Assembly (NCBI RefSeq): GCF_024137965.1
Contig: NZ_CP099975.1
Location: 4,023,867 to 4,087,866 of the forward strand
DNA: 64,000 nucleotides
Source of the DNA: Halomonas sp. Y3
GTDB taxonomy: Bacteria; Pseudomonadota; Gammaproteobacteria; Pseudomonadales; Halomonadaceae
Reading direction: 5' to 3'
Part shown: positions 48,839 through 56,735 of the stretch, piece after piece
How the letters are laid out: the number at the start of each line of letters is the position of its first letter
Position numbering within the stretch: the stretch's first letter is position 1
Program-made: the position numbers and the translations under genes
Notes under the pieces: model-generated
Databases searched by the model: none
Seen by the model: the letters and a program-made list of their open reading frames with translations, nothing else
What the model was told of the DNA's origin: nothing

Positions 48839-51255
48839 GGAAACCTCCAGGTGACAGCTGCGGTCACGGCCGTGTCGTACTCCGCCTGACCATCGAAGCG
48901 TGAACGCTCTCGGCCTATCCCGTATTCCAGCATCAGGGTGGGTGAAAACTCCCAGCGGTGACGGTAACCAAGCTCCCAGGTTGTTCCGTCGCTGAACTCC
49001 TGCTGGTGGTAGCGTCCTGCCCCCAGCAGGGCCTGCTGAGAAAAGGTTTTCCTGTAGCCCAGCGGAAGATCATGACTCAGGCCCAGCCGGCCATTCAGGT
49101 GAAGGTCGCGACGAGGATTGAAGTAGCGGGTATCGATATCACTGTTTCTGGAGCCCGAAAGCGAGAGCGTCGACGCCAGCTGCCAGGCGTCGTGCCGGAG
49201 CAGCCTTTCATCCCAGTAGCCATAGGCGCTTCGCCTGAGGTTGCCGTCGTCGAAGTCCTCGATGCTCAGCCCGCCGCCCAGCGTGCGCCTTTCATCACGC
49301 CGATAGGTAAGCTCTCCGTGATAGCGGTTGCTGTCGATACCGTCATCAAGCGCGCGAAGGGGCGTCGACAGGCTGTTGAACTCGGCCCCTGCCGAGACGT
49401 TCAGCTGGTCGCTGGTGTCATGGTGCAGTCTGATGCCCAGAAAGGGAGCATCATGGAGGTGGTCCCCGTGTCCGATCGAAAGGTCGAGCAGCGAAGGGTG
49501 AAGATTCCATTCGTAGCCCACCAGGCTGACGCCGGCACGCAGGGAAGCGGTATCGAACTTTCCGTATCGATCCAGCCGCCTGGCGTAGAAGCGCGAGCCG
49601 TTGTCATCTCGAGGCGCCTTGAAAACAACATCATTGATCCACTCGCGAGAGGCCTCGGTGGTGGAGCCGGTGCCGCTGCTCCGTTCCGTTGTGATCGTGA
49701 GTTCTGCAGCACGCTGCTCTCGCCACTCCCTGGCCAGGGTGTCGCGGGTGACGTCGGGCTTGGTCTCGCGCAGTGCCTGGCGTATCTGAGGTACGGCAAC
49801 ACGCCAGTCGCCCTGCTGAAGTCTCGCAAGCAGCTCGCCGTGGTGAGCAAGCTTCTGCTGCTCCGGAGAGAGCAGACGGGCGGCGTGCTCGTAGTCTTCC
49901 CTGGCTTGTCTGGGCCAGCCGCGCCAACGGCTGATATCACCTCGCATCAGCCACAGGTAAGGATTGGCGGGCGCCTCGGCCAGATAGGCATCGACCCGTG
50001 CATGCGCATCATGTTCGCTGCCGCGCCAGGCCTGCAGCAGGGCTTCCATAATCAACACCTTCTGCAGATTGGGGTTGTCGATCTGCACGGTGCCGGTGAA
50101 GTCCCAGCGGTAGTCGGGTTCAAGCGCACGCCACTCCTCCAGCAGGCGCTGGGCATCGCGAAACTGCCTGGCATCGGTATAGCTGTAGAAAAGGCTTTCA
50201 TAGAGAGGATCATCAAGGTCGGCGCCGCGCTCGGGCGCGTCGTCGAGGAGGTGCCGATAGATACCGATGGCCGACTCCGGCTTGCCCAGGCCTGCCAGCG
50301 CCTGGGCTCTGGCCCGCAGCACGTAGGCGGGCAGCCGGCCCTGCTCCGCGAGTATCCGCTGGCTGAGTGACTCCGCCTCCGCAAAGCGCCTGAGGTAGGA
50401 GAGGGCCACCACCTGGTCCTGTTTGGCCATCAGCTTCAGTTCAGGCGGCAAAGAGGGGGTACCAAGCACGCTGTCGAGTTGGTCGAGCCCCCGCTGAACG
50501 CTACGGTGATCCTCGATATGGATGCCCAGACGGATATGGGTAACGGCATCGTGATAGGTCAGCCAGGTTCGGTCACTGGCGGTAAAGCGCTCGGGGTGGC
50601 GTTCGAGAAGTCGCCTGGCCGCCTGACTGGCGCCAAGCTCCGTGGAGAGACGATAGAGCGCCTGGAATTCGGTCTCATTGTCGGGGTGCTGCTCGACGAT
50701 GGCCTGGCGAATGAGCAGCTCCTCCATGATGTCGCCCCTTTTTGCTGCCAGATACCCCTGCGCCTCCAACCCGGCCCCGGTGATGCCGGCCAGGGCGCGA
50801 TAGCGCTCCAGATAGGCTGTCGCCTGCGGATAGCGTTCCAGGTCGGTGCTGGCCAGTGTCATACCGAGCCAGGCATCCGCGCTGCCTGCGTCACGGCGTG
50901 TCAGCTCACCGAAGAAGGCGATAGCGCGATCGGGTTGATCAGCCGCACGCGCTGCACCGCCCAGGTTCAGCAGCTCGCTTTGCGAATAGCTCGACAGCGG
51001 GCACTTCGGGCAGACGGACAGGGCGTCCTCGGGGCGTCCCGCGCGAACCAGCAGCGCGATCCAGTCGTCTCGCACCCGTGGATCCCCGGTCCGCTCATGC
51101 AGTCGCCGCAGCCCCTGAAGCGCCTGCTCCATCTCACCGACTTCGGCCTGAGCCACCAGTGCCTCTCTTCGGGCGTCAACGGTCTGAGCCTGAGCGGGGA
51201 GGGCGACACATAGCCATCCCAGTAGAATGAGAAGTTGCCAGGGCGTCGGCAGCAT
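48835..51255 (-). CDS. pgaA: PNAG outer-membrane export porin PgaA
   Basis: 806 residues, the E. coli length. A signal peptide ends at PAQAQ. A tetratricopeptide superhelix fills about 25-510 (for example NLGGAARAADQPDRAIAFFGEL and WLGMTLASTDLERYPQATAYLERY). The C-terminal 290 residues are a 16-strand beta-barrel region ending AVTWRFP. PgaA guides deacetylated PNAG through the outer membrane. It is first in the pga operon, 57 bases beyond the csgA terminator. No clear -35/-10 was seen in that gap. Confidence 0.96.
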   Translation of the reverse strand: MLPTPWQLLILLGWLCVALPAQAQTVDARREALVAQAEVGEMEQALQGLRRLHERTGDPRVRDDWIALLVRAGRPEDALSVCPKCPLSSYSQSELLNLGGAARAADQPDRAIAFFGELTRRDAGSADAWLGMTLASTDLERYPQATAYLERYRALAGITGAGLEAQGYLAAKRGDIMEELLIRQAIVEQHPDNETEFQALYRLSTELGASQAARRLLERHPERFTASDRTWLTYHDAVTHIRLGIHIEDHRSVQRGLDQLDSVLGTPSLPPELKLMAKQDQVVALSYLRRFAEAESLSQRILAEQGRLPAYVLRARAQALAGLGKPESAIGIYRHLLDDAPERGADLDDPLYESLFYSYTDARQFRDAQRLLEEWRALEPDYRWDFTGTVQIDNPNLQKVLIMEALLQAWRGSEHDAHARVDAYLAEAPANPYLWLMRGDISRWRGWPRQAREDYEHAARLLSPEQQKLAHHGELLARLQQGDWRVAVPQIRQALRETKPDVTRDTLAREWREQRAAELTITTERSSGTGSTTEASREWINDVVFKAPRDDNGSRFYARRLDRYGKFDTASLRAGVSLVGYEWNLHPSLLDLSIGHGDHLHDAPFLGIRLHHDTSDQLNVSAGAEFNSLSTPLRALDDGIDSNRYHGELTYRRDERRTLGGGLSIEDFDDGNLRRSAYGYWDERLLRHDAWQLASTLSLSGSRNSDIDTRYFNPRRDLHLNGRLGLSHDLPLGYRKTFSQQALLGAGRYHQQEFSDGTTWELGYRHRWEFSPTLMLEYGIGRERSRFDGQAEYDTAVTAAVTWRFP

Positions 51256-51312
51256 GGGAGTTTCCCCGGTTTCCAGGGTGAAGGGGCCGCTAGGGCCGCA
51301 TCATCGAGTTGT

Positions 51313-51336
51313 AAAAAGCCCCGCCGCAGCGGGGCT
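51313..51336 (-). terminator. Intrinsic terminator after csgA
   Basis: Minus-strand AGCCCCGC-TGCG-GCGGGGCT, an 8-bp perfect stem, followed by TTTTT (51317-51313). It lies 20 bases after the csgA stop and 58 bases before pgaA, between the curli and PNAG genes. Confidence 0.88.
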
Positions 51337-51355
51337 CCCGTGGCATCATGCGTGC

Positions 51356-52237
51356 TCAGTGCTGGAAGACGTTGGCACTGTTGCCGCCGCCCTGCTGGAC
51401 AATGCTTGATACGTTGTAGCTGCCAAGCTGGGTGACATGCGCGGTGTTGGCTGCATACGAGCCGGAGTAGCCCCAGCCGCCCAGGGCAGATTGCGTCACG
51501 CTGGATTTATGGCCTTTGCCGGACTGATAGATATCGGCCAGATCGTTGAAGCCGCTCTGGCTGATGTCGGAGTTATTCCACTGGCCCAGCTGTACGGATT
51601 TAGCCTGGTTGCTGCTTCCGCTTTGCATAACATTGGAGTAGTTGTACTGACCATTCTGATAGATATCAGCTAAATTATTGTATCCTGACTGATTGACATC
51701 CGATTTGTTGTGAGATCCTTCCTGAAAGACATGTGCTTCATTGTAGCTTCCGCTCTGTTTGGTGTTGGCAGTATTATAGCTCCCTTTTTGCGTGATGCCG
51801 GAATGATTTTTAATTCCTGTCTGAGTGGATTCGGCATAGTTCTTTGTGCCTTTTTGATAAATGTCGGAGCTTAGTTCAGTTCCGTTCTGGCTCGCTTTTG
51901 CCACATTGCTAATGCCTTCTTGTACATTTTTTGATGTGTTGTGCCAGCCTTTTTGTAGGTGTGTAGAGTTGTTGTTAAATCCATCTTGGTAGGTGTTGGC
52001 ACTATTCCCCCAACCTTCCTGATCGATGATTGATTTGTTGCTGGTGTTTAGTTGCGTGACAGTAGCGTCATTGTTACTACCTTGGGTAGTCACGCTGGAG
52101 TAATTGCTGTAACCGACCTGATATACTTCGGCATCATTGTTGAAGCCGCTCTGATCAATCACGGATTCGTTATTGCTGGCCATGGCGGCACCTGAGAACG
52201 CGACAGCGGCAGCGAGGGCAGTAATCTTGAGTTTCAT
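51356..52237 (-). CDS. csgA: Major curlin subunit CsgA, enlarged
   Basis: 293 residues from the ATG at 52237 (GGGGA six bases upstream; another ATG at 52243 sits on that site). The signal peptide is MKLKITALAAAVAFSGAAMA. The rest is an almost unbroken series of about 24 eleven-residue units of the form (S/A)xxxQxGxxNx, starting SVIDQSGFNND, ending ANVFQH, with one 21-residue irregular unit near 245-265. Paired units make one 22-residue curlin rung, so about 12 rungs, more than double the five of E. coli CsgA. It polymerises extracellularly into amyloid fibres. It is downstream of csgB. Confidence 0.94.
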   Translation of the reverse strand: MKLKITALAAAVAFSGAAMASNNESVIDQSGFNNDAEVYQVGYSNYSSVTTQGSNNDATVTQLNTSNKSIIDQEGWGNSANTYQDGFNNNSTHLQKGWHNTSKNVQEGISNVAKASQNGTELSSDIYQKGTKNYAESTQTGIKNHSGITQKGSYNTANTKQSGSYNEAHVFQEGSHNKSDVNQSGYNNLADIYQNGQYNYSNVMQSGSSNQAKSVQLGQWNNSDISQSGFNDLADIYQSGKGHKSSVTQSALGGWGYSGSYAANTAHVTQLGSYNVSSIVQQGGGNSANVFQH

Positions 52238-52317
52238 TTCCATTCCCCTTCATGATGATTCCCTGATAATATTTCTCTAAAACTTGTTTGGGTTGAAATA
52301 TCCAGGGAGTTTGTCAA

Positions 52318-52343
52318 GAAGCCTCGATGGCTATCGAGTCTTC
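52318..52343 (-). promoter_or_regulatory. Stem-loop in the csgB-csgA intergenic space
   Basis: CTCGAT-GGCT-ATCGAG with flanking GAAG/CTTC forms a 10-bp stem interrupted by one mismatch. No T-tract follows; instead a TTGACA hexamer comes directly downstream on the minus strand, without a matching -10. It may stabilise or attenuate the message between csgB and csgA. Confidence 0.5.
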
Positions 52344-52395
52344 CCCGAACATCTTGGTTATCAAGCGACCCGATTCTGGCAACTATCACCGGAAG

Positions 52396-52902
52396 TCAGT
52401 GCTGATATACCTGAACCACAGCTGAGCCATGCGAAATCTGGGTGATCGAAACCGGGGTCGCATGATAATTACCCAGCTGCTGAATGTTGGCACTGCCATA
52501 GGCTCCGTGCTGAATTATCTCGGCTTCCTTGCCGAAACCGCTCTGAGTGATGCTGGCTGTATGCATGTGCCCATGCTGAATGATACTGGCATCCAGGTAG
52601 TCACCACTCTGAAGAACTCTCGCATCATGGGCGCTTCCCGACTGGGAAATGTTGCCACGGTTTCCGGCACCCGTCTGGAGAATTCTGCTTATGTTGTAGC
52701 TTCCGCTCTGATAAGTGTTCGCGAAATTTTCATTTCCCGTCTGCTCAATCATGGCGTACTGCGAACCGCTTGTCCCGATCAAGCTTATCTCAAATCTTTC
52801 CGAAAGGTCGCTGGCGGCCAGAGCCCCTCCTGAAGAGATCAACAGGCTCCCTGCAACAAGAAGGGCTGAGTATGTTGCTCGAATCGAAGTGAGTGGTTGC
52901 AT
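52396..52902 (-). CDS. csgB: Minor curlin / nucleator CsgB
   Basis: 168 residues with AAGGA eight bases before the ATG. A signal peptide ends near SSGGALA. After a 20-residue lead (SDLSERFEISLIGTSGSQ) come about ten curlin half-units (ANTYQSGSYNI, SRILQTGAGNR, ARVLQSGDYLD and so on) and a divergent C-terminal unit ending VVQVYQH. In E. coli CsgB anchors to the cell surface and nucleates CsgA. The more irregular repeats and position before csgA support the CsgB role. Confidence 0.92.
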   Translation of the reverse strand: MQPLTSIRATYSALLVAGSLLISSGGALAASDLSERFEISLIGTSGSQYAMIEQTGNENFANTYQSGSYNISRILQTGAGNRGNISQSGSAHDARVLQSGDYLDASIIQHGHMHTASITQSGFGKEAEIIQHGAYGSANIQQLGNYHATPVSITQISHGSAVVQVYQH

Positions 52903-53188
52903 CGTTTTATCCTTCCCGGTGATGCCTGGGATACTCGCTGGAGAAACTCTTTTGCTCTTTCGATTACAGTCTCGTCACAAAACTTCACGTCATCCATAGT
53001 GATTCAGAATGAAACGCGGGGTGATATATTTGATGAAAAACAGCGCTGGATTGTGTCGGATAGTCAGGTTCTGAGTATGAGGTTTATCATCCATGACAGC
53101 CCTCGGATAAAACATGCGCGAGCTGCTACCCATAGAGTTGCAAGGGCTTATATGTGATGAAGCTTTCGATGCAGTATGGAAAAGAAGG
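52903..53188 (-). promoter_or_regulatory. Control region upstream of csgB
   Basis: Non-coding, AT-rich, following the csgG terminator. The minus-strand motif TTTGTGACG (52981-52973), 71 bases before the csgB ATG, is also found upstream of csgD (55944-55936). No strong -35/-10 pair is present, as expected for an activator-dependent promoter. Confidence 0.5.
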
Positions 53189-53210
53189 CGGGGTGCCATT
53201 AGGCACCCCG
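53178..53210 (-). terminator. Terminator after csgG
   Basis: CGGGGTGCC-TAAT-GGCACCCCG (53210-53189), a 9-bp perfect stem, followed on the minus strand by the T-rich CCTTCTTTTCC. It ends the csgDEFG transcript 44 bases after the csgG stop, so csgBA is a separate unit. Confidence 0.85.
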
Positions 53211-53253
53211 ATAAGAGCCGTTGAGGGGGACGGCCGATACTTTTCTCGCCTGG

Positions 53254-54093
53254 TTACAGAAGCATCGGGGAAGTTGCGCTTCTGTAGGCCTGAAGCACTT
53301 CGTTGTTTCTGTCCTCAGGGTTCTGTAGGTTCCACAGGTTACGGTCTACGCCATCAGCTATCAGGTGAACGACGGCAGACTCGATGGCCGACATGACGGC
53401 CATCTGGACCGGCTCGTTGTGCGTATAGCCGGCCTCTGCCTCCAGCAGGCGACGGAAGCTCACAAAGCGGTAGACGCCGGCACGCACCTCATGGGAATAG
53501 ATGGTCTTGCTGGTTGTCACATTGGCCAGCACCTCGCCCGTGGCGATGTCGACGGCGCGCAGGTTCACGGTCACCTGGTCAACCTGATACTGCGTCGAGG
53601 CCCCGATTCCGAAGTACTCTGCCCCCACGCCACCTGTCTTCATATTGGTGTCGTAGGCGATGATGCCGCCCTCCATGAGCACCCTGGCGGCACTGAGCGA
53701 TTCGAGCTCGCTCTCTCTTCCAAAGCGCTCGAGGTTGGCTCGAATGATACGCCGTTCGGTAAGCAGGTTCTGGAGTCCGATACGCTCAAGAGGAATGAAC
53801 CATCCGGACTCTGCCAGCGCAGCGCTCAGCATGGCGGCCCCCCCCTGTGTCACGGCGGTGGAAAAGGTGCTGGCCGGCTGTGGTCGATACTGGCCGGTCT
53901 GATCGCGGAAGTCGTAGACGGCGGTATAGATGGGAGCGCTAGGCCTGGGCAGGGCCACCAGGTCCTTGTAGGTACTGGTTCGCGGCATCAGAGTGGCAGG
54001 GGCGCCCTCCAGGTGGTCGTAGGAGGTGACGACGCTGGCACAGCCGCTCAGGGTCAGCATGCCGGCGGTCAGGCATGTGGCAATTAGTTTCAT
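53254..54093 (-). CDS. csgG: Curli secretion channel CsgG
   Basis: 279 residues, the E. coli length. A lipoprotein signal has the lipobox LSGCAS. Conserved CsgG segments include VYDFRDQTGQYRP, STAVTQGGAAMLSAALAESGWFIPLERIGLQNLLTERRI, GGIIAYDTNMKTGGVGAEYFGIG and YQVDQVTVNLRAVDIATGEVL. CsgG forms a nonameric outer-membrane pore that exports curlin subunits. It is the last gene of csgDEFG. Confidence 0.97.
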   Translation of the reverse strand: MKLIATCLTAGMLTLSGCASVVTSYDHLEGAPATLMPRTSTYKDLVALPRPSAPIYTAVYDFRDQTGQYRPQPASTFSTAVTQGGAAMLSAALAESGWFIPLERIGLQNLLTERRIIRANLERFGRESELESLSAARVLMEGGIIAYDTNMKTGGVGAEYFGIGASTQYQVDQVTVNLRAVDIATGEVLANVTTSKTIYSHEVRAGVYRFVSFRRLLEAEAGYTHNEPVQMAVMSAIESAVVHLIADGVDRNLWNLQNPEDRNNEVLQAYRSATSPMLL

Positions 54094-54139
54094 GGCTCAG
54101 TTCCTCGATAATCCCTTGCGTCTTATGGCCTGTTATGGC

Positions 54140-54559
54140 CTAGAACTGCTGGCCAAAGCTGATGTCAGTAATTTCTCCTGTTGTCTTGTCGGTTATTCTC
54201 AAGTTGAACCCAGCGCCAGTTGTGCTTGGTATCAGCATGATATCGAGTGTTGTAGAGCGAATGGTTGTCGGACTGGCATCTCCTTGAAGCGCTTGTGCAA
54301 GAGCACTGTTAAGAATCCCTGAGCGTAGTTCTTGAATGAAAAGATCAGTCTGGTTTAAATTCCGGAAATCTGGGGCATTGGGGTCTCTTCTGGTATCCTG
54401 TGCCTGGGCCTTGTTGAGTAGGTACCCTCCTCTTAGTGGGTCCCCTCCAAAGGATGGATTGAGTGGGCGGTATACCAGTTCGCCGGCTAGGGCCGAGGCG
54501 GAAGTCACTGACAGAAGACCTCCAGCGACAAGGGGAAGCAGCTGCTTGCGCTTGATCAT
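54140..54559 (-). CDS. csgF: Curli assembly protein CsgF
   Basis: 139 residues, matching E. coli CsgF (138). A signal peptide ends SASALA. The mature start GELVYRPLNPSFGGDPLRGGYLLNKAQAQ is the CsgF region that docks in the CsgG pore; the C-terminal domain has NLRITDKTTGEITDISFGQQF. CsgF couples secretion to nucleation at the cell surface. It lies between csgG and csgE. Confidence 0.95.
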   Translation of the reverse strand: MIKRKQLLPLVAGGLLSVTSASALAGELVYRPLNPSFGGDPLRGGYLLNKAQAQDTRRDPNAPDFRNLNQTDLFIQELRSGILNSALAQALQGDASPTTIRSTTLDIMLIPSTTGAGFNLRITDKTTGEITDISFGQQF

Positions 54560-54623
54560 GGCAAGACTCCTTGATAGTTGGTTTTGATATTCATAGAAGT
54601 GTTATTTTCCAGTGCTTGGCGAC

Positions 54624-55118
54624 CTATATTTCCTCATCTGCCAGGTCAGGATCATTACCTATGGCACGAATAATTGCGTCCTGAACCAGAATTCTCTGAA
54701 CCTGCTCAAGGGCGGCCTCTGCATAGGCCTCGATATCACTTATTCTGGGGGGGAGTGTGGCCTGAAAAAGTATACTGTTATTTCTCGATATCCATACTTG
54801 ACTTCCCCAGCGCGCATCAGGTCTCTCATGGACGGAGAGGCTGGTTTCCGAGACGATGATGCTGTCAAGGCTTTTCTGGGTGAACTGTCTGTAGAACTCT
54901 CTCCCCTGCAGGGTGACGGTCCTATCGGTCACTATGCCGGACAGGCCTGGCTCCCCGAGATAAAACTGTCGATTTAACTCTTCCGTGGCGCTTCCCTCTT
55001 CGATGGATACTGTGTCGTCCTCCTCCGAACCTGTTTCAGGAGGGGGGGACACTTGGGCAAAAGCGCTTAAGTATCCTCCGAGAAGGAGAAGCGCCGCGAC
55101 TATTTTTGGAGAGGTCAT
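54624..55118 (-). CDS. csgE: Curli assembly/transport protein CsgE
   Basis: 164 residues from the ATG at 55118 (GGGGAA about five bases upstream). A signal peptide (ending YLSAFAQ) is followed by an acidic linker of about 30 residues absent from the 129-residue E. coli protein. The CsgE core then follows: GIVTDRTVTLQGREFYRQFTQ, ETSLSVHERPDARWGSQVWI. CsgE caps CsgG from the periplasm and delivers curlin. It starts one base after the csgD stop. Confidence 0.92.
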   Translation of the reverse strand: MTSPKIVAALLLLGGYLSAFAQVSPPPETGSEEDDTVSIEEGSATEELNRQFYLGEPGLSGIVTDRTVTLQGREFYRQFTQKSLDSIIVSETSLSVHERPDARWGSQVWISRNNSILFQATLPPRISDIEAYAEAALEQVQRILVQDAIIRAIGNDPDLADEEI

Positions 55119-55119
55119 A

Positions 55120-55818
55120 TCACTTCCCCTGGAGCCTTCTGATTTCAAGTTTCTGGTTGCGCAGCGCTGCCAGGGGCGGAGGGGCTCCCAGGTGCTGCCT
55201 GGCCCAGTTCGCGGCCTGTGTTCTGTTATGAACATCAATCTTTCTGAAGATGTTGTAGATATGAGACTTCACGGTATATTCGCTGAGAAAAAGCTGGCCG
55301 GCGATTTCACCGTTCGATGAGCCTGAACTGACTAGGCAGAGAATCTCCATCTCCCTCTGGGTCAGGCCGCAGCTGGGCCGAAACGCATTAAGTTGCTGTT
55401 TCCTGAAGAATTCGATAAGACGCGTCATCAAGGCCCGGGACATCCAGAGGTGGCCGGCGAATAGCGAGTCGATCCCCTTGCAGATACGGTCGAGCGGGTC
55501 GCTGCGGTAGAAGACGCCGCGCAGATGCAGGAAGGTGAGCAGCTCGGCGGCGTGATCTTCATCCTGCAGGTTGAAGGCGGTCAGCTGCGTCGAGGTGGTG
55601 TCCACGACGCGGTTGTGCCACTCCTGCATGGTCGCTTCGTCCACGTGGTCGGCGTCGAGCAGGATGACGGTGGCATTCTCCTGACCGGCGGCCTGATAGT
55701 CGTATGGCGCTACGGCGTCGACGGGCCGAGTCAGCTTCTGGGTGATGAACTCGACAAAGATGCTCGTCTGAGGGTTCATGTCGGTAACCAGTAGAACCCT
55801 CTCCCTCTCCTTGTGCAT
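55120..55818 (-). CDS. csgD: LuxR-type regulator CsgD
   Basis: 232 residues from the ATG at 55818 (GGAG nine bases upstream). The N-terminal receiver-like domain (about 5-130) lacks the normal phospho-acceptor context, as in CsgD. The C-terminal LuxR HTH is clear: LTQREMEILCLVSSGSSNGEIAGQLFLSEYTVKSHIYNIFRKIDVHNRTQAANWA. It should activate csgBA and biofilm genes. It is first in csgDEFG. The spacing, gene order and fold make this more than a generic LuxR protein. Confidence 0.92.
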   Translation of the reverse strand: MHKERERVLLVTDMNPQTSIFVEFITQKLTRPVDAVAPYDYQAAGQENATVILLDADHVDEATMQEWHNRVVDTTSTQLTAFNLQDEDHAAELLTFLHLRGVFYRSDPLDRICKGIDSLFAGHLWMSRALMTRLIEFFRKQQLNAFRPSCGLTQREMEILCLVSSGSSNGEIAGQLFLSEYTVKSHIYNIFRKIDVHNRTQAANWARQHLGAPPPLAALRNQKLEIRRLQGK

Positions 55819-56126
55819 GATATTCGCTCCAGTGCGCTGATGATGGTCGGCCTCAGAAGGTGCCCTGCCTGCTCGTTCAGAAGCATGGTCCAAAACCTTC
55901 ATATAGTAAAGTTGTGTTACAACATGTTTTTACTGCGTCACAAAGCACGAGATTTCTCATGCCGAGGCGCCGCTGCGGCCCCTGCTTGCTGCGGGCTTCG
56001 TCCTGTGGCCAGGTCGACCCCTCGCCGGTTACTATCTGGCGCATTGCGGACGCGTCCGACAGATCGAGCGGGCGGCAATAGCTCGCTACATTCGTATATA
56101 AAGGAATATTGACCTTGGATTTCTCT
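55819..56126. promoter_or_regulatory. Divergent control region between csgD and rdgB
   Basis: 308 bases. On the csgD side there is an AT-rich stretch with GTTGT-GTT-ACAAC (55911-55923), a perfect 5-bp inverted repeat, a minus-strand TACTAT (55908-55903) as possible -10 with no good -35, and TTTGTGACG (55944-55936) shared with the csgB upstream region. On the rdgB side TATATA/TATAAA (56095-56102) is a possible -10 with a weak -35. Confidence 0.5.
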
Positions 56127-56735
56127 ATGTCACCGGCCCCGCTGGTACTCGCCAGCGGTAACGCCGGCAAGCTGCGGGAGTTTCATGAGCTGCTGGCGCC
56201 GCTGGGCTTCGATGTTCGGCCCCAGGCGGAGTTTGCCGTGCCCGAGGTGGAGGAGACCGGCCTCACCTTCGTCGAGAACGCCCTGCTCAAGGCGCGAGAG
56301 GCCAGCCGCGTCAGCGGCCTGCCGGCACTGGCGGACGACTCCGGCCTGGAAGTCGATGCCCTGAACGGTGCCCCGGGTATCTACTCCGCGCGCTTTGCCG
56401 GTGAACCGAAGAGCGACGAGCGCAACAACGCCCTGCTGCTCGAACGCCTTGCCGAGGTGCCGGAGGGTGGTCGCCGCGGCCGCTACTGGTGCGTGCTGGT
56501 CTATCTGCGCCATGCCGAGGACCCCGTGCCGCTGATCGTGCAGCGCAGCTGGGAAGGCGAGATCCTGGCGCATCCGCGCGGTGAAGGCGGCTTCGGCTAT
56601 GATCCGCTGTTCTGGCTGACCGACCAGGCCATGAGCGTGGCGGAACTGCCGGCCGCCGAGAAGAACCGCCTGAGCCACCGCGGCCGCGCCCTCCAGGCGC
56701 TGGTCGAGGCGCTGGGCAGGGCCCAAGGGGCGTGA
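56127..56735 (+). CDS. rdgB: XTP/dITP diphosphatase RdgB (HAM1)
   Basis: 202 residues from the ATG at 56127, which gives the family N-terminus (PLVLASGNAGKLREF). A TTG at 56109 with AAGGA close by is an alternative adding six residues. Motifs: SGNAGKLREFHELL for the substrate site, ETGLTFVENALLKAREAS, ADDSGLEVDALNGAPGIYSARFAG and FGYDPLF. It removes non-canonical purine nucleotides. It is coupled to hemW by a TGATG overlap. Confidence 0.95.
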   Translation: MSPAPLVLASGNAGKLREFHELLAPLGFDVRPQAEFAVPEVEETGLTFVENALLKAREASRVSGLPALADDSGLEVDALNGAPGIYSARFAGEPKSDERNNALLLERLAEVPEGGRRGRYWCVLVYLRHAEDPVPLIVQRSWEGEILAHPRGEGGFGYDPLFWLTDQAMSVAELPAAEKNRLSHRGRALQALVEALGRAQGA

